Below are positions 22,090 to 32,764 of a stretch of 64,000 nt of DNA, one piece after another. The stretch comes from Przewalskia tangutica (taxonomy: Eukaryota > Streptophyta > Magnoliopsida > Solanales > Solanaceae). Positions within the stretch are counted from its first letter, which is position 1. Each line of letters begins with the position of its first letter. The notes beneath the pieces were generated by a model that was given only the letters and a program-made list of their open reading frames with translations, was not told where the DNA came from and made no database searches. The position numbers and the translations under genes were made by a program. The stretch covers positions 80,777,548 to 80,841,547 of the forward strand of contig CM056726.1 of assembly GCA_029844215.1 (NCBI GenBank), in the 5' to 3' direction.

Positions 22090-22208
22090 AGCTGTAACAC
22101 AATAATACATCAGAGAGGGATTATCCTACTAACATAGCTCTATCGCACGACCTATGAGATGAAAGTATAGAAACAAATCATAAATGTCATGTAGCCTCAT
22201 GCGTATAA

Positions 22209-22232
22209 GTATGGTGCACAACACACCCATAC
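22209..22232 (-). other. Leader hairpin with palindromic loop, element D
   Basis: Arms gtatgg (22209-22214) and ccatac (22227-22232) enclose the palindrome gtgcac (22214-22219, one base shared with the arm). The arms differ from those of the other elements but still pair. Confidence 0.45.
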
Positions 22233-22278
22233 ACAAGACTCTAATAGACACGGTCTGTAGACATTTCGAGGACTAACT

Positions 22279-22290
22279 GCTCTGATACCA
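22279..22290 (-). promoter_or_regulatory. Primer binding site, element D
   Basis: gctctgatacca on plus, the intact initiator-Met-type site, 4 bases from the LTR start at 22295. Confidence 0.85.
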
Positions 22291-22294
22291 CTTT

Positions 22295-23665
22295 TGTCAC
22301 GACCAGAGCTGACGGGCCGCGACTGGTGCCCTACCTGGACACCCTTATACCCACACATCACATACAAACAGCGGAAACTTAAGAACGACTCAAAATGTCA
22401 TAACAAACTTGTATAATAAAACAGGCACGCCGACAATGCTGGCACTATATACAAAGAATCCAAAATTAACTACAACTTTACATGTCCAACCCACACCTGA
22501 CTACAGACCTCTAAGAGTATACAGTATCTATGACGGGACAAGGCCCCGCCGTACCCCTGAATGTACATACATGTAACATCAAAATCTTGTACCAAAATGA
22601 TAGGCTCCGGAACAATGAAGTTATCCCAAAAGCTAGACAATGATCCTAAGCACGCGGATCGCCAAACTGAGTACCTACACTTCCGGGCATGAACGCAGCC
22701 CCCCGAAGGGGGTCAGTATAACAGGTACCAAGTATGTAAAATATAAAGTACAGTAAATAAAATCAGAACTGTACTAAAGGTGGCAGGGACAAGTATGAAA
22801 AACAAATATCATGTCCAACCGTGCCACATAGACTAGAGTCGATTGTACCTTTTTTTAAAATAGAGAGTCAACTGTGCCATTTAAAAATAGAGAGTCATGT
22901 TAAAATCATAGATGCCTGCCCATATAAATATGTATATATGTTAGTGCTGCGGATCGTGCAACCCGTCCCTATATATGTTAGTGTTGCGGATCGTGCAACC
23001 CGTCTCTATATATGTTAGTGTTGCGGATCGTGCAACCCATCCCTATATAGGTTAGTGTTGCGGATCGTGCAACCCGTCCCTATATATGTTAGTGTTGTGG
23101 ATCGTGCAACCCATCCCTATATATGTTAGTGTTGCGGATCGTGCAACCCGTCCTTATATATGTTAGTGTTGCGGATCGTGCAACCCGTCACTATATATGT
23201 TAGTGTTGCGGATCGTGAAACCCGTCCCTTTATATGTTAGTGTTGCGGATCGTGCAACCCGTCCCTGTATAAATCATCTCTGGACTCTCAATAAAATCAT
23301 TTAAAATGAACTTTCATTTTAGGAAAATCAAGGCACTATCACGTCCTTCATTTTAAAATCATCATTTGGAAACTCAAAGGCACTTATCCTATCATGTGTC
23401 ATTTTGAAACCTCACTTGTAAAATCAAGACACTTATCATATCATGTATCACTTTGAAATCATCTTTTGAAAACTCAAAGGAATAAAACCAAGGTACCAAA
23501 ATATCATGTACCCATCATTAAAATGAACCTTCATTTTAGAAAAACCAAAGTACTATCATATCACTTATTATCAAGGATTAAAATCCAATAAAAATATGTA
23601 CGTCCGTCGTACACATACTTCATATAATCATGCCAAAAGAAGAAATGATAGTTTCACATACCTTA
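22295..23665 (-). mobile_element. Element D, 5' LTR (interrupted by F)
   Basis: Starts tgtcacgacc after the primer site. It carries the gcatgaacgcagccccccga block near 22688, a repeat cassette at 22935-23270 and AT-rich sequence, up to gtttcacatacctta. There LTR F starts; cctta (23661-23665) is the expected target duplication. The rest of this LTR lies outside the window, to the right. Confidence 0.8.
22935..23270 (-). repeat. 37-bp tandem repeat, about 9 copies, in LTR D
   Basis: Unit tatatatgttagtgttgcgg then atcgtgcaacccgtccc, with one or two changes per copy. Each unit contains gttgc and gcaac, which can fold back. This is the most regular satellite-like block in the window. Confidence 0.9.
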
Positions 23666-24692
23666 TGTCACGCCCCGAACCCCGGGCCCGTGACTGGTGC
23701 CCTACCTGGGCACCCTTCTACCTAACTGACACAAACAAACCTCAGAACTTAAATAACACCTCGTTTTTTTTCTTCTTTAAACCAACGTACATGCAAGGGC
23801 AAAGCCGACAAGGCTGCCATATAATATACATAACAAAAAGTACTACACTGTACATGAGTCCAATCCCACATATGAATACAGACCTCTAAGAGTTTTACTG
23901 AACTATGAAGGGACAAGGCCCCGCCATACCCATAACTGTACAAAAGCCTGTACTGAAGGATATATACCAAAATGATAACTCCTGAACAGATGGAGCTATT
24001 CAAAAACTCGGAGCAGGGTCCTACACCTGCAGCTCACCAAATCACTGACCTAAACTCATGCAGATGAACGCAGCCCCCCGAAGGAGGTCAGTACGAAGAA
24101 TGTACCAAGTATATGAAACAGTAAGTACTGTAATGAAATCACAACAGTCTATACAAAACAGGAGACATGTATGATAGTCAAACTACAGTACACAATACAT
24201 ATCAAGTCAGGGACGCATGCCCTGGAAGTCATTACTCAAATATAACCATGGGTCTCACGCCCATAAGTCAATCAAGCCCGTGGAATCCTTCCTCACTGCC
24301 GGCAGTCCATGATATAATATAACACCAGATAAGCATACATGAACACCAAGTCCCACCTGTGTCCTAAAAACTGTACGGGCCAAGTAGGAAAACGAACCAC
24401 CAGATCCAGTCTGCATCATAAAACTGACCGGGGCAAGTACGAAAGCCAACTACCAGATCCAGCCTGCGTCATCAACTGACCGGGGCAAGTACGAAAGCTA
24501 ACTACCATATCCAGCTTGTCGTCGTGAGATATGACCGGGGCAAGTGCGAAAGCTATCCACCGGAGCCTACCGTACCAAACTGTTCCACTTTAAGACATAA
24601 ACACACTGCACCCTTTCATTAATGAAATCACTACCGTTTCAAAACATGAAAGTCGTGCCAGTGCCAGGGTCAACCACCCTCTGTGTTATAAT
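23666..24692 (-). mobile_element. LTR F, left part
   Basis: tgtcacgccccgaaccccgg start inside the D LTR. It matches C from its start through the ttcattaatgaaatcactac phrase and breaks at gtgttataat, where G begins. The matching continuation, gcaacctatcatggaactat, is found at 58522. A 3' LTR of a minus-strand element, or a solo LTR, cannot be told apart here. Confidence 0.8.
24340..24565 (-). repeat. Tandem repeat cassette in LTR F, about 55-bp unit, 4 copies
   Basis: Units contain gaccggggcaagtacgaaag, ccaactaccagatccag and a tgcgtcatc-type spacer. On the opposite strand the same words (cttgccccg, ctggtagttagc) form the K cassette at 61195-61550. Confidence 0.75.
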
Positions 24693-25559
24693 TGTCACGC
24701 CCCGAACCCCGGGCCCGTTACTGGTGCCCTACCTGGGCACCTTTCTACCTTAACAACACAAGTAAAACTGTGGAAATTAAATAACACCTCACTTTTTTTT
24801 TTAAAACCAACGTACGTGCAAGGGCAAGGCCGACAAGGCTACCATATATACATAAACAAAAGACACTACACCGTACATGAGTCCAATCCCACATATGAAT
24901 ACGCACTTGGAGTTAGTTAAGTGAAATATGACGGGACAAGGCCCCGCCGTACTAAAACTGCATAAAGCTCAGATCAAGGATATATACCAAAAGATAAACT
25001 CCCGGACAGAGGGAGCTATCCAAAACCCCGAGGTGGTCCTACACTGCCGATCACCAAATCGTACCTAAACTGCAGATGAACGCACTTCGGGCGAGGTCAA
25101 GAAGAATGTACTAAGTATGTGAATGAAGTACCGTAATAAAATCATAACACTAAACAAAACAGAGACATGTCTGATAGTCAACCTACAGCATATAACACAT
25201 AAGCAAATATATCAAGTCGTGACGCAGCCCTCAAAGTCACTACTCAAATATAACTATGGGTCTCACGCCCATAATATCAATCATGCCCGTGGAATCCTTC
25301 CTCACTGCCGGCAGTCCATGATGTAATAACACCAATAAGGATACATGAACACCAAGTCCCACCAGTGTCCTAAATGCCTCGTGGTCTCATGCCCCGGAAT
25401 CCCACATCGTAAAAGCATGACCATAGGGTAACACAACCAAATCCGGGGACATATATGATAATCAAATTACAACACATTGTTCCTTACTAACAATGAGAGT
25501 AAACAGTAGTATCCTTACAATATAAAATAGGAAGCTCATGATCAAAACAGGACCATCCG

Positions 25560-25780
25560 CCCGCAGTATCATTTAACCATCCTACTCCTGGGACTATTTC
25601 ACCCGCATAGGCCGCGTGGACCCGCGTAAGGTATTCCTCGCATGGGACTATTTCACCCGCATAAGCCCTTACGGACTCGCATGAGGTATTCCTCGCATAG
25701 GCTGGACCCGCCCGCATGGGACTATTTCACCCGCATAAGTCCTTACGGACCCGCATGAGGTATTCCTCGCATCGTGGGTA
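25560..25780 (-). repeat. GC-rich repeat cassette in LTR G
   Basis: Three units made of gggactatttcacccgcata, cttacggacccgcatgagg and tattcctcgcat. Related to the cassettes of S1, I and J. Confidence 0.7.
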
Positions 25781-25869
25781 GCAATTACACGGAATCTGCA
25801 AATGCCACAAACCCGGGGAATGACCCCGAAACGACTGATATACCAATAGCACACAACCGGTTATTTCCA

Positions 25870-26340
25870 GCACACATAGGCAATTCTCAACTAATCAGGC
25901 CAAGTACTTATCAAGGCACCCATGGAAATAATTCTCAATTAACCAAGCCAAAGTACTTATCAAGGCACACATAGAATAATTCTCATTTGACAAGCCAAAG
26001 CACTTATCAAGGCACACATAGAATAATTCTCATTTAACAAGCCAAAGTACTTATCAAGGCACTCTTAGACAAATTCTCAATTTATCAAGCCAAAGTACTA
26101 ATCAAGGCACACTTAGACAAATTCTCAATTTATCAAGCCAAAGTACTAATCAAGGCACACTTAGACAAATTCTCAATTTATCAAGCCAAAGTACTAATCA
26201 AGGCACACTTAGACAAATTCTCAATTTATCAAGCCAAAGTACTAATCAAGGCATCACATAGAATTATTCTCAATTTATCAAGCCAAAGTACTAATCAAGG
26301 CATCACATAGAATTATTCTCAATTAAATAGGCCAAAGTAC
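25870..26340 (-). repeat. Tandem repeat in LTR G, about 46-bp unit, about 10 copies
   Basis: Unit: caagccaaagtacttatcaa, ggcacacatagaataattct, catttaa. Copies 5 to 8 share a variant with cttagacaaattctcaattt, which points to local duplication of pairs of units. Confidence 0.88.
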
Positions 26341-28765
26341 TACGTACGTACATTCTTTTCAAAAGACTCCTTTTTATGTAAAACCCCAAGATACTAACAC
26401 CCGTAGTATCAAGGCATGTCTATTTTTCAAAGTAAGTTACTACACGTTTAGAAAACTCATTTCAAGGCTTGAAATCAAGTAACTTCAATTTTTCACAATC
26501 TAGGCAACTTATGCCCTTTAATCAAAATAGACAACTTTCTAAACCTTCCATAAAGCCGTTATAACCAATTTCCCATAAAGCCGTTATAACCCTTTATGGT
26601 TTTTAGACAATTTCATTCCTTTTATAACCAAGAGACTTATACTTTTAAAACCAAGTATCACATACTTACAAATCAAGTTCTTAACTTTCAAAATACTTCA
26701 AGTCTCTTAACAATTAGAAAACAAGTTTCTTCTACTTTTAAACCTCAAGTAACTCACACCTTTAAAACAAGTTACTTCTCTTAAATCATGGCATTTCTCC
26801 TCTCTTAAAACAATTAAGTAAATCACTCCTTTAACTCCCCTAAAGTCATTACCACAACCCTTAGGTTTTGGAACTAAGGCACTAGCCAAAAGGTTTGGAA
26901 ACCACTTCTTTTTCAAGACTCCATGTACTTTAAGTAAAATACTTTCACTTTTAAGAATCCAAACTTCACTAAGGAAATGGATTATACAACTTACAATTTA
27001 AACATCAAAGTACAATCAAGGGAGTACATAGAACGAATTCTATTTTAGGCAATCCAAATACAACTAAGGAATGGATCATTTAAGGAGTGGAACTTACTTT
27101 CTTTATCTTAAGGAATCATGCTAGAAGAGGAGATAGTTCACATACCTTTTCGGCTAAATCCATAAGCTAAGCCGAATACGCCGTACGTAGAAGTGTCAAC
27201 CTATAATGGTCACAACAAGACTATCAACTTCTTGTTTCAACGTAGAATAATACTAAGTATACGGTCGCTAATTCTACGGAAAATCGGGCAGCACTTCCTT
27301 TGTTTCTACTCACTTTGCCACCTTTTACAAGGTCGAATACAATAACCAACACGCCACATTTAAGGCTCCAAACAACAACCAAACAAAGGGGATTACACGC
27401 CTTACAATACGTGTAAAATTCCGCCCCACAATTCATACAAAAAAGTATAATACTTCACTAGCCATTCTCGGCCAACATATAACCAATAACACTACGTCTT
27501 TTCCAATTCTTTCCAAATTCCTTCCAAATTCCAAGTTTTAAGGTCTAACATGTTATATAGTTATAAACAACTTCAACAACTACAATTTCCTTCTTCTTTA
27601 CAACATGCGACGACTTTACTAATAATCGACTTGAATTGAAATCTTAGGGCTAACATGCTAGTTTTCGGATTAGGGTTCCAATAGTCAAAATACTTATCAA
27701 ACTTCATACTATATAACTCATGCTTGCTAATAACCATAGCTACAATGATAAGTAAACCTTAATTGCTAAAACGACAAGAATATACCTTTATAAGCCCTTA
27801 AAATTTCCAAGATTCCAAAGTCGCGCCTTAGCAATTCTTAGCTCATTTCCTTAGGTTTCAATCCGCTCCAAGAACTCCTTAGAGGCCTATGAAGAACCCA
27901 TCTTCAAGTTCCAATTTCAAAGTTGAAGAACTCCTTAGGTTTCCGCCTTGCGACTAATACGAAAACGCCGTTTTTCCGAAATCTTTCTATTGAGATATCC
28001 TTACAATACCCTTAGGGACATTGGGTTAAAGTCTTGTGGCTAATGGATCAAAATTACAAAAAAAAAATTGTGTGGGAGATAGGTCAAACCCGAGAGCTCT
28101 TCATGAAAAACACAAGGTTCTCTAATTTTTCTAAGTGTTTAAGACTAGTCTTGCACTAGTAGTAAGCTTATAAAACACAATGAAGGGCTTAGATAAAAAC
28201 ACTTGTATTAATTGGATGATAGGGATCAAGCCAAATGGCCCTTGACTTGGTCAACAATCTCAAGCTCTTAATTAGCAAGACTTTGTCATCTACACTTTGG
28301 TCAAATGACCAATTTACCCTTACTCAATTTCGACCAAGACCATGAGTGGGGGTGCTGTTATACCCCGTATTTTCCAGAGTATGTACGTAAGGACGTACGT
28401 AGAAAAGTTTGAGCTTTAAAGTAGGCTAGGGCCGAAATTTTTGTTCACAAGTGCCGAAAAGAATCGTTTTTCGACGAAACGTTTTACTAAACTTGCGAAG
28501 GGAAAATTCCGGCTATGTCATTTATAATTTTTGCGGATTTTTCCGAGAGATGAAATATTTTGGACCAACGGGAGGGTGACATGTGTCACCCTCAACTAGT
28601 GGACGACAAAGGTGCAAGATGGCACGTTTTTTGTGTTGTTTCTTGGTCAAGGGTTAGGTAGGATATTTTGTGTGGTAGATGGATAAGGACACATGGATAA
28701 ATCCTCACCCTACACTTGCACCACACTTGTCTTCATCTTGGCCATTGGTTGACCATTGCTTGACC

Positions 28766-28772
28766 TATAAAT
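28766..28772 (+). promoter_or_regulatory. TATA box of E 5' LTR
   Basis: TATAAAT followed by a C run, 410 bases into the LTR. Confidence 0.6.
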
Positions 28773-29619
28773 ACCCCCCTTAGTTGATGAACTTCTTCAT
28801 CCAAAAATCATTTTCCAAGTCTCAAAATCCCTCCCCCTTAAGTGTTGTAATCGTCCAAGGTCTCCCCCCCCCCCCCTTTTGAGAAGCCTTGGCCGAGAGG
28901 GTACTCCTCCCCCTTGGCCGAAAGTACCCCCCCCCCCTAGCCTAGTTGTGCTAGCCAAAAATACCCCCCCCCTTGGTAGAGAAATACTTCTCCAAGTATT
29001 GTTATAATGCCAAAATACCTTAGCCCATATACCTTGTAGTATTCCCAAGGTTACCTCTATACGAAAAGCCCGGAAAATACTACTATACTTTCCTTTAGCC
29101 ACTAAATGAAACCCTAAGGAAATCTTCATAGTTGGTTGAAGTATTTAAGTAGAAGTTGCGTAGAACTTCTAAGGGTTGTTTGGAGCGGCCGAGCGCCCAG
29201 AGTAGGAGCTAAACGTCGCTCAGGATCGACATTTTTACTTGGATAATTTTGGGCTTATCGAGGTAAATACTACTGTCCTTCTATTGTAATTGGGAATTAC
29301 ATACTGTAGTAGTATTGAAATGAATATAAGATACATAGAAGAGAATTGAACTGTAATAGAAGGATATTACAGAAAAGACTTGAACTGAAATCACATCAGA
29401 AGAATATTAGTAGAAGATTAAATCAGATTTACATAGGACTGTATTTACAGTAGACTTATAACCTTTTTGGTTGAATGTTCTGCGAGTAGCATGAACTACT
29501 TGGAAGGTGGACAAGGCTAGCCGGGTTATAGCCGTGGAGCGTTTTGCTTATAGTCGATAATCGTCGCGAGGTATGTGATTCTTCCTATACTCTTGAGCAT
29601 GAAGTATTTTAACGGAATA

Positions 29620-29790
29620 TATATCTATAGTACGGTAGACGTACGTGTGGCAATGTCTTTTGACTTAAGCCTGAATAATAAGAATCGTGAAATATTTTAA
29701 AGAAATATATATATAGTACGGTAGACGTACGTGTGTTAACTGAATGTAGTGTTACGGCAATGTCTTTTGACTTAAGCCTGAATAATAAAG
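29620..29790 (+). repeat. Local duplication inside LTR E
   Basis: The phrase tatagtacggtagacgtacg, followed by caatgtcttttgacttaagc, occurs twice within 170 bases. Other LTRs have it once. The 3' LTR of E has the same double form at 56325-56500. Confidence 0.8.
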
Positions 29791-30669
29791 TATCTTTAAG
29801 TATTTCAAAAGATTAAGAAACCGTTTTGAAAGAAGAGTAATACTTGGTTTTGAAAACATAAGAGTTATACTAGCTTTATGGGAAGTTAGGTATAACGTCT
29901 TAAGAGTGGTAAAGAGAATGATTTACTGATTTTTAGAAGTTAAGAGACTTGATCTTAAAAGATAAGAGACTTGACTTGAATGAATTAATATGAATTTTGT
30001 GTGAAACCTCATTCGTGAGTAATGAGTACTTGGTTTTTAAAAGGAGAAATGTTTTACTGATTTCGGAAATCAGAATGAGTATCGACAAACCACTGCAGCA
30101 TTAATAAAGGAAAATGTATTGAATAATGAAGTATTATTAAAACCAGTAGAAACCTCCATCTGCATAGAAACTAAGATGAGACAAAATGATATTACATTTC
30201 CTAGATCATGGCTGCTTAATAAGATGATCATAAACAAGAATAACCTACTCACATATAAGGCATATGTTTTCGCAAAATTGTTTAAAAGAGAATCATATTC
30301 TTAAGTGATTAAGTCTATGAACTATGAAACCTTTCTAAAATAAGAGACTTAAGTACTTGAAATTAGGCAAACTTGAACTTAGGGAAAAGAATGTTGTTAC
30401 TTGATGTTGAAAAGGAAAGTGTTTGGGTTTACCTAAAAATGTGAGTCACCCTATTTTTATACTACGGGTATCGGGTGACCTTTATAAAAGAAATGGATCT
30501 TTTAAAAAGAATTTAACGTAGGAAATACTTTGGGGTCAGAACCTGGACTTTGGCCTAAAATAAACTTGAGTTGTGTGTAACTTGCCTATGTTTGTGTTTG
30601 ATAGCCTTGTTGTGCAAATACTGTATTTCTATACCACCGCGTCTCTCGATGGAGGGCCGACTGATTTGT

Positions 30670-30925
30670 TATGAACGATTATTCACCGAGTCCCACGAGA
30701 TGGGCCGGGACACGTATTCCATCTGATTATTCACCGAGTCCCACGAGATGGGCCGGGACACGTATTCCATCTGATTATTCACCGAGTCCCACGAGATGGG
30801 CCGGGACACGTATTTCATCTGATTCTCTACCGAGTCCCATGGGATGGGCCGGGACACGTATTCCACATGATTCTTTACCGAGTCCCACGGGATGGGCCGG
30901 GACACGTATTCCACACGATTTATAC
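30670..30925 (+). repeat. Tandem repeat cassette in E 5' LTR, about 48-bp unit, 5 copies
   Basis: Unit: gattattcaccgagtcccac, gagatgggccgggacacgta, ttccatct. Followed at once by the ctgccggcagtgaggaagg phrase. Confidence 0.88.
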
Positions 30926-31539
30926 CTAGACTGCCGGCAGTGAGGAAGGAGTTCCACGGGCATGAGGGATGACTTGAGGGCGTGAGTCCCTGACTTGACA
31001 TGACTGCTTTTATGTTGTGAACTGTAGTTTGGTTATCATACATGTCTCCTGCTTTATATAGACTATTATGATTTCATTTACAGTCTTTTACAGTTTCACA
31101 TACTTGGTACCTGTTGTACTGACCTCCTTCGGCCGCGTTCATGCCGCAGTAGAGGTACATCTACCGTCGATCCCCGCTTAGGATCACATTTCAACAGATT
31201 GGAAGCTCCGCTCTTCCTGAGGCTTATCTTTTTGTATGTTACCCTGAGTCTGTAGGTTCTTGTGCATTCAGGGGTATGGCGGGGCCCTGTCCCGTCATAG
31301 TGGTTATATAAATCTTAGAGGTCTGTAGCACTGTTGTGGGCAGGGTTGTAAGGATTAAACTGTTCAACTTTGTAATTATTTATATATATGCCGAAGGGTG
31401 ATTTTCTCTCAGGTAAAATGTGTCTCATTTCACATTTTGTTTCATGTATTGTTTTTATGTTCCGCTGATTACTCTGATGTATGACTACTTGGGTGTCCGG
31501 GTAAGGCACGATCACGGCCCGGTTCGGTCGTGACAAAAG

Positions 31540-31550
31540 TGGTATCGAGC
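31540..31550 (+). promoter_or_regulatory. Primer binding site, element E (one base short)
   Basis: tggtatcgagc; CAG of the intact site reads CG, as in B and J. Confidence 0.8.
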
Positions 31551-31596
31551 GATTAATCCTCGAAAAGTGTCTACAGACCGTGTCTAGTAGAGTCTT

Positions 31597-31630
31597 GATT
31601 ATCGGTGTGTTGTGCACCACATCTATAATC
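31597..31630 (+). other. Leader hairpin with palindromic loop, element E
   Basis: Outer arms gattat/ataatc, inner arms ggtgtg/cacatc (one G-U pair), loop with gtgcac at 31612-31617. Confidence 0.6.
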
Positions 31631-31741
31631 AGGAGGCTATAGGACATTTAGGATTGGTTTCCATTCTTCTCATTCTGAGATCGTACCTTGAGCCGTGTGA
31701 TAAGTTGGACCCCTCTGACGTATTCCTTTCCTTTACCAGTT

Positions 31742-32764
31742 ATGCCTCCGCGTAAGGCAACCCGGGCCCAGAAGGGCAAGACAGCCGAGGGAGCTGTGAG
31801 TATAGCACGGAGGGTTACTGGGGAAGAGGCCCAGTCGTTACCTGAGATAGTGCTTCCGACGGCGAGTTTTGCGACGCCAGCCGGCAGAGAGTTTAGAGCC
31901 CCAAAGATGGTCGCCGAGACTACAAGACTGAGCCTCCACCCCACACCGGAGCGAGATGAGACGGGTACAAGAGATGGCCCGCCATCGCCGTGGTCGTGGG
32001 CTACCATGAGAGGTCGGATGCAGCAGCCTGATCCAAGAGCACCCGTAGTTCACCCCGAGCGCATGGGTTTGAGACTACGGGACTTTCTCGAGTCAGAGCC
32101 CGCCGGTGTTCTATGGATCGAGAGCCGAGGATGACCGTGAGTTTATCCGACAGCCTACAATGGATCGCGAGAGTGATCGTAGTCTCGAGGCAGTCGGTGG
32201 TATTGGTTCGCATCACCGCATGATACCGCAATGATCGGGTTTGATTCGTGGGAGCTGTCCCCGGGAGAGCATGCACTTCCACCGTTTGGGACGAAGTTCT
32301 CGGGCGCTTGCACATTTCTTGCCCCCACGGATGAGAGGGCTCGCCGATAGATTTTTGACGTTGAGGGGACGGCGGCGGTTAGAGAGTACAATGTGGAGTT
32401 CGACTCATTAGCTCGGTATGTTCCCCAGAGTAGCCGATATGGAGGATGAGTACACCGCTACATCACCGCTAGATGATTACTTGGCAGAGGCTTACGCAGT
32501 GTAGCTCTTCACCGCATGGACATTGCCCGCATGCAAGCTCATGCACTAGGATGTGAGGCACGGAGAGGTCGACGAATGACCGGGATCAATGAAGAGGCCG
32601 AACAGCAGGTCCTTGGTAACTTTCGAGGCGGGCCGCCTCAGCAGCAGACTAGTTATGTACCTCCGCCAGTGCAGAGTGGTCCTCCACAGTCTTCAGGACG
32701 TTCGGGGTATTCGGGAGCTGGTCAGGGCTCCAGGGCTTCTAGTTCACAGATATACATGGGTTCT
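31742..32764 (+). pseudogene. gag: Element E gag, N-terminal part (interrupted by H)
   Basis: Start MPPRKATRAQKGKTAEGAVS opens a 131-codon stretch (31742-32134). It covers the acidic/Pro-rich N-terminal region and the capsid start (MGLRLRDFLESEPAGVL). Frameshifts follow. Capsid traces continue in other frames, for example HFLPPRMRGL near 32310 and the helix segment MDIARMQAHALGCEARRGRR at 32516. The Gln-rich linker NFRGGPPQQQTSYVPPP comes next, up to SGAGQGSRASSSQIYMGS, where element H cuts the gene. The gag was therefore split by H, with GTTCT duplicated. Coding resumes at 43832. Confidence 0.8.

Larger units (their letters stand above)
24693..28355 (-). mobile_element. Solo LTR G, left part
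   Basis: Starts tgtcacgccccg in F. It runs to ccatgagtgggggtgc, where element E is inserted, and resumes after E at 58207/58212. Target duplication of G in F: ataat (24688-24692) and atatt (58517-58521), one mismatch. The flanks on both sides are F, and no internal region exists, so G is a solo LTR of about 3.97 kb. The family is that of C. Confidence 0.85.
28356..31535 (+). mobile_element. Element E, 5' LTR
   Basis: TGTTATACCCCG to gttcggtcgtgaca, 3180 bases, with the primer site 4 bases downstream. Contains the TATA box, C-rich leader (28850-28975), gttatac/gtataac pair (29864-29896) and repeat cassette. Confidence 0.88.

Noticed and set aside
22935..23270. Regular direct repeats resembling a CRISPR array
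   Set aside because: The units are contiguous with no unique spacers, in a plant-type LTR. This is a tandem satellite-like block.
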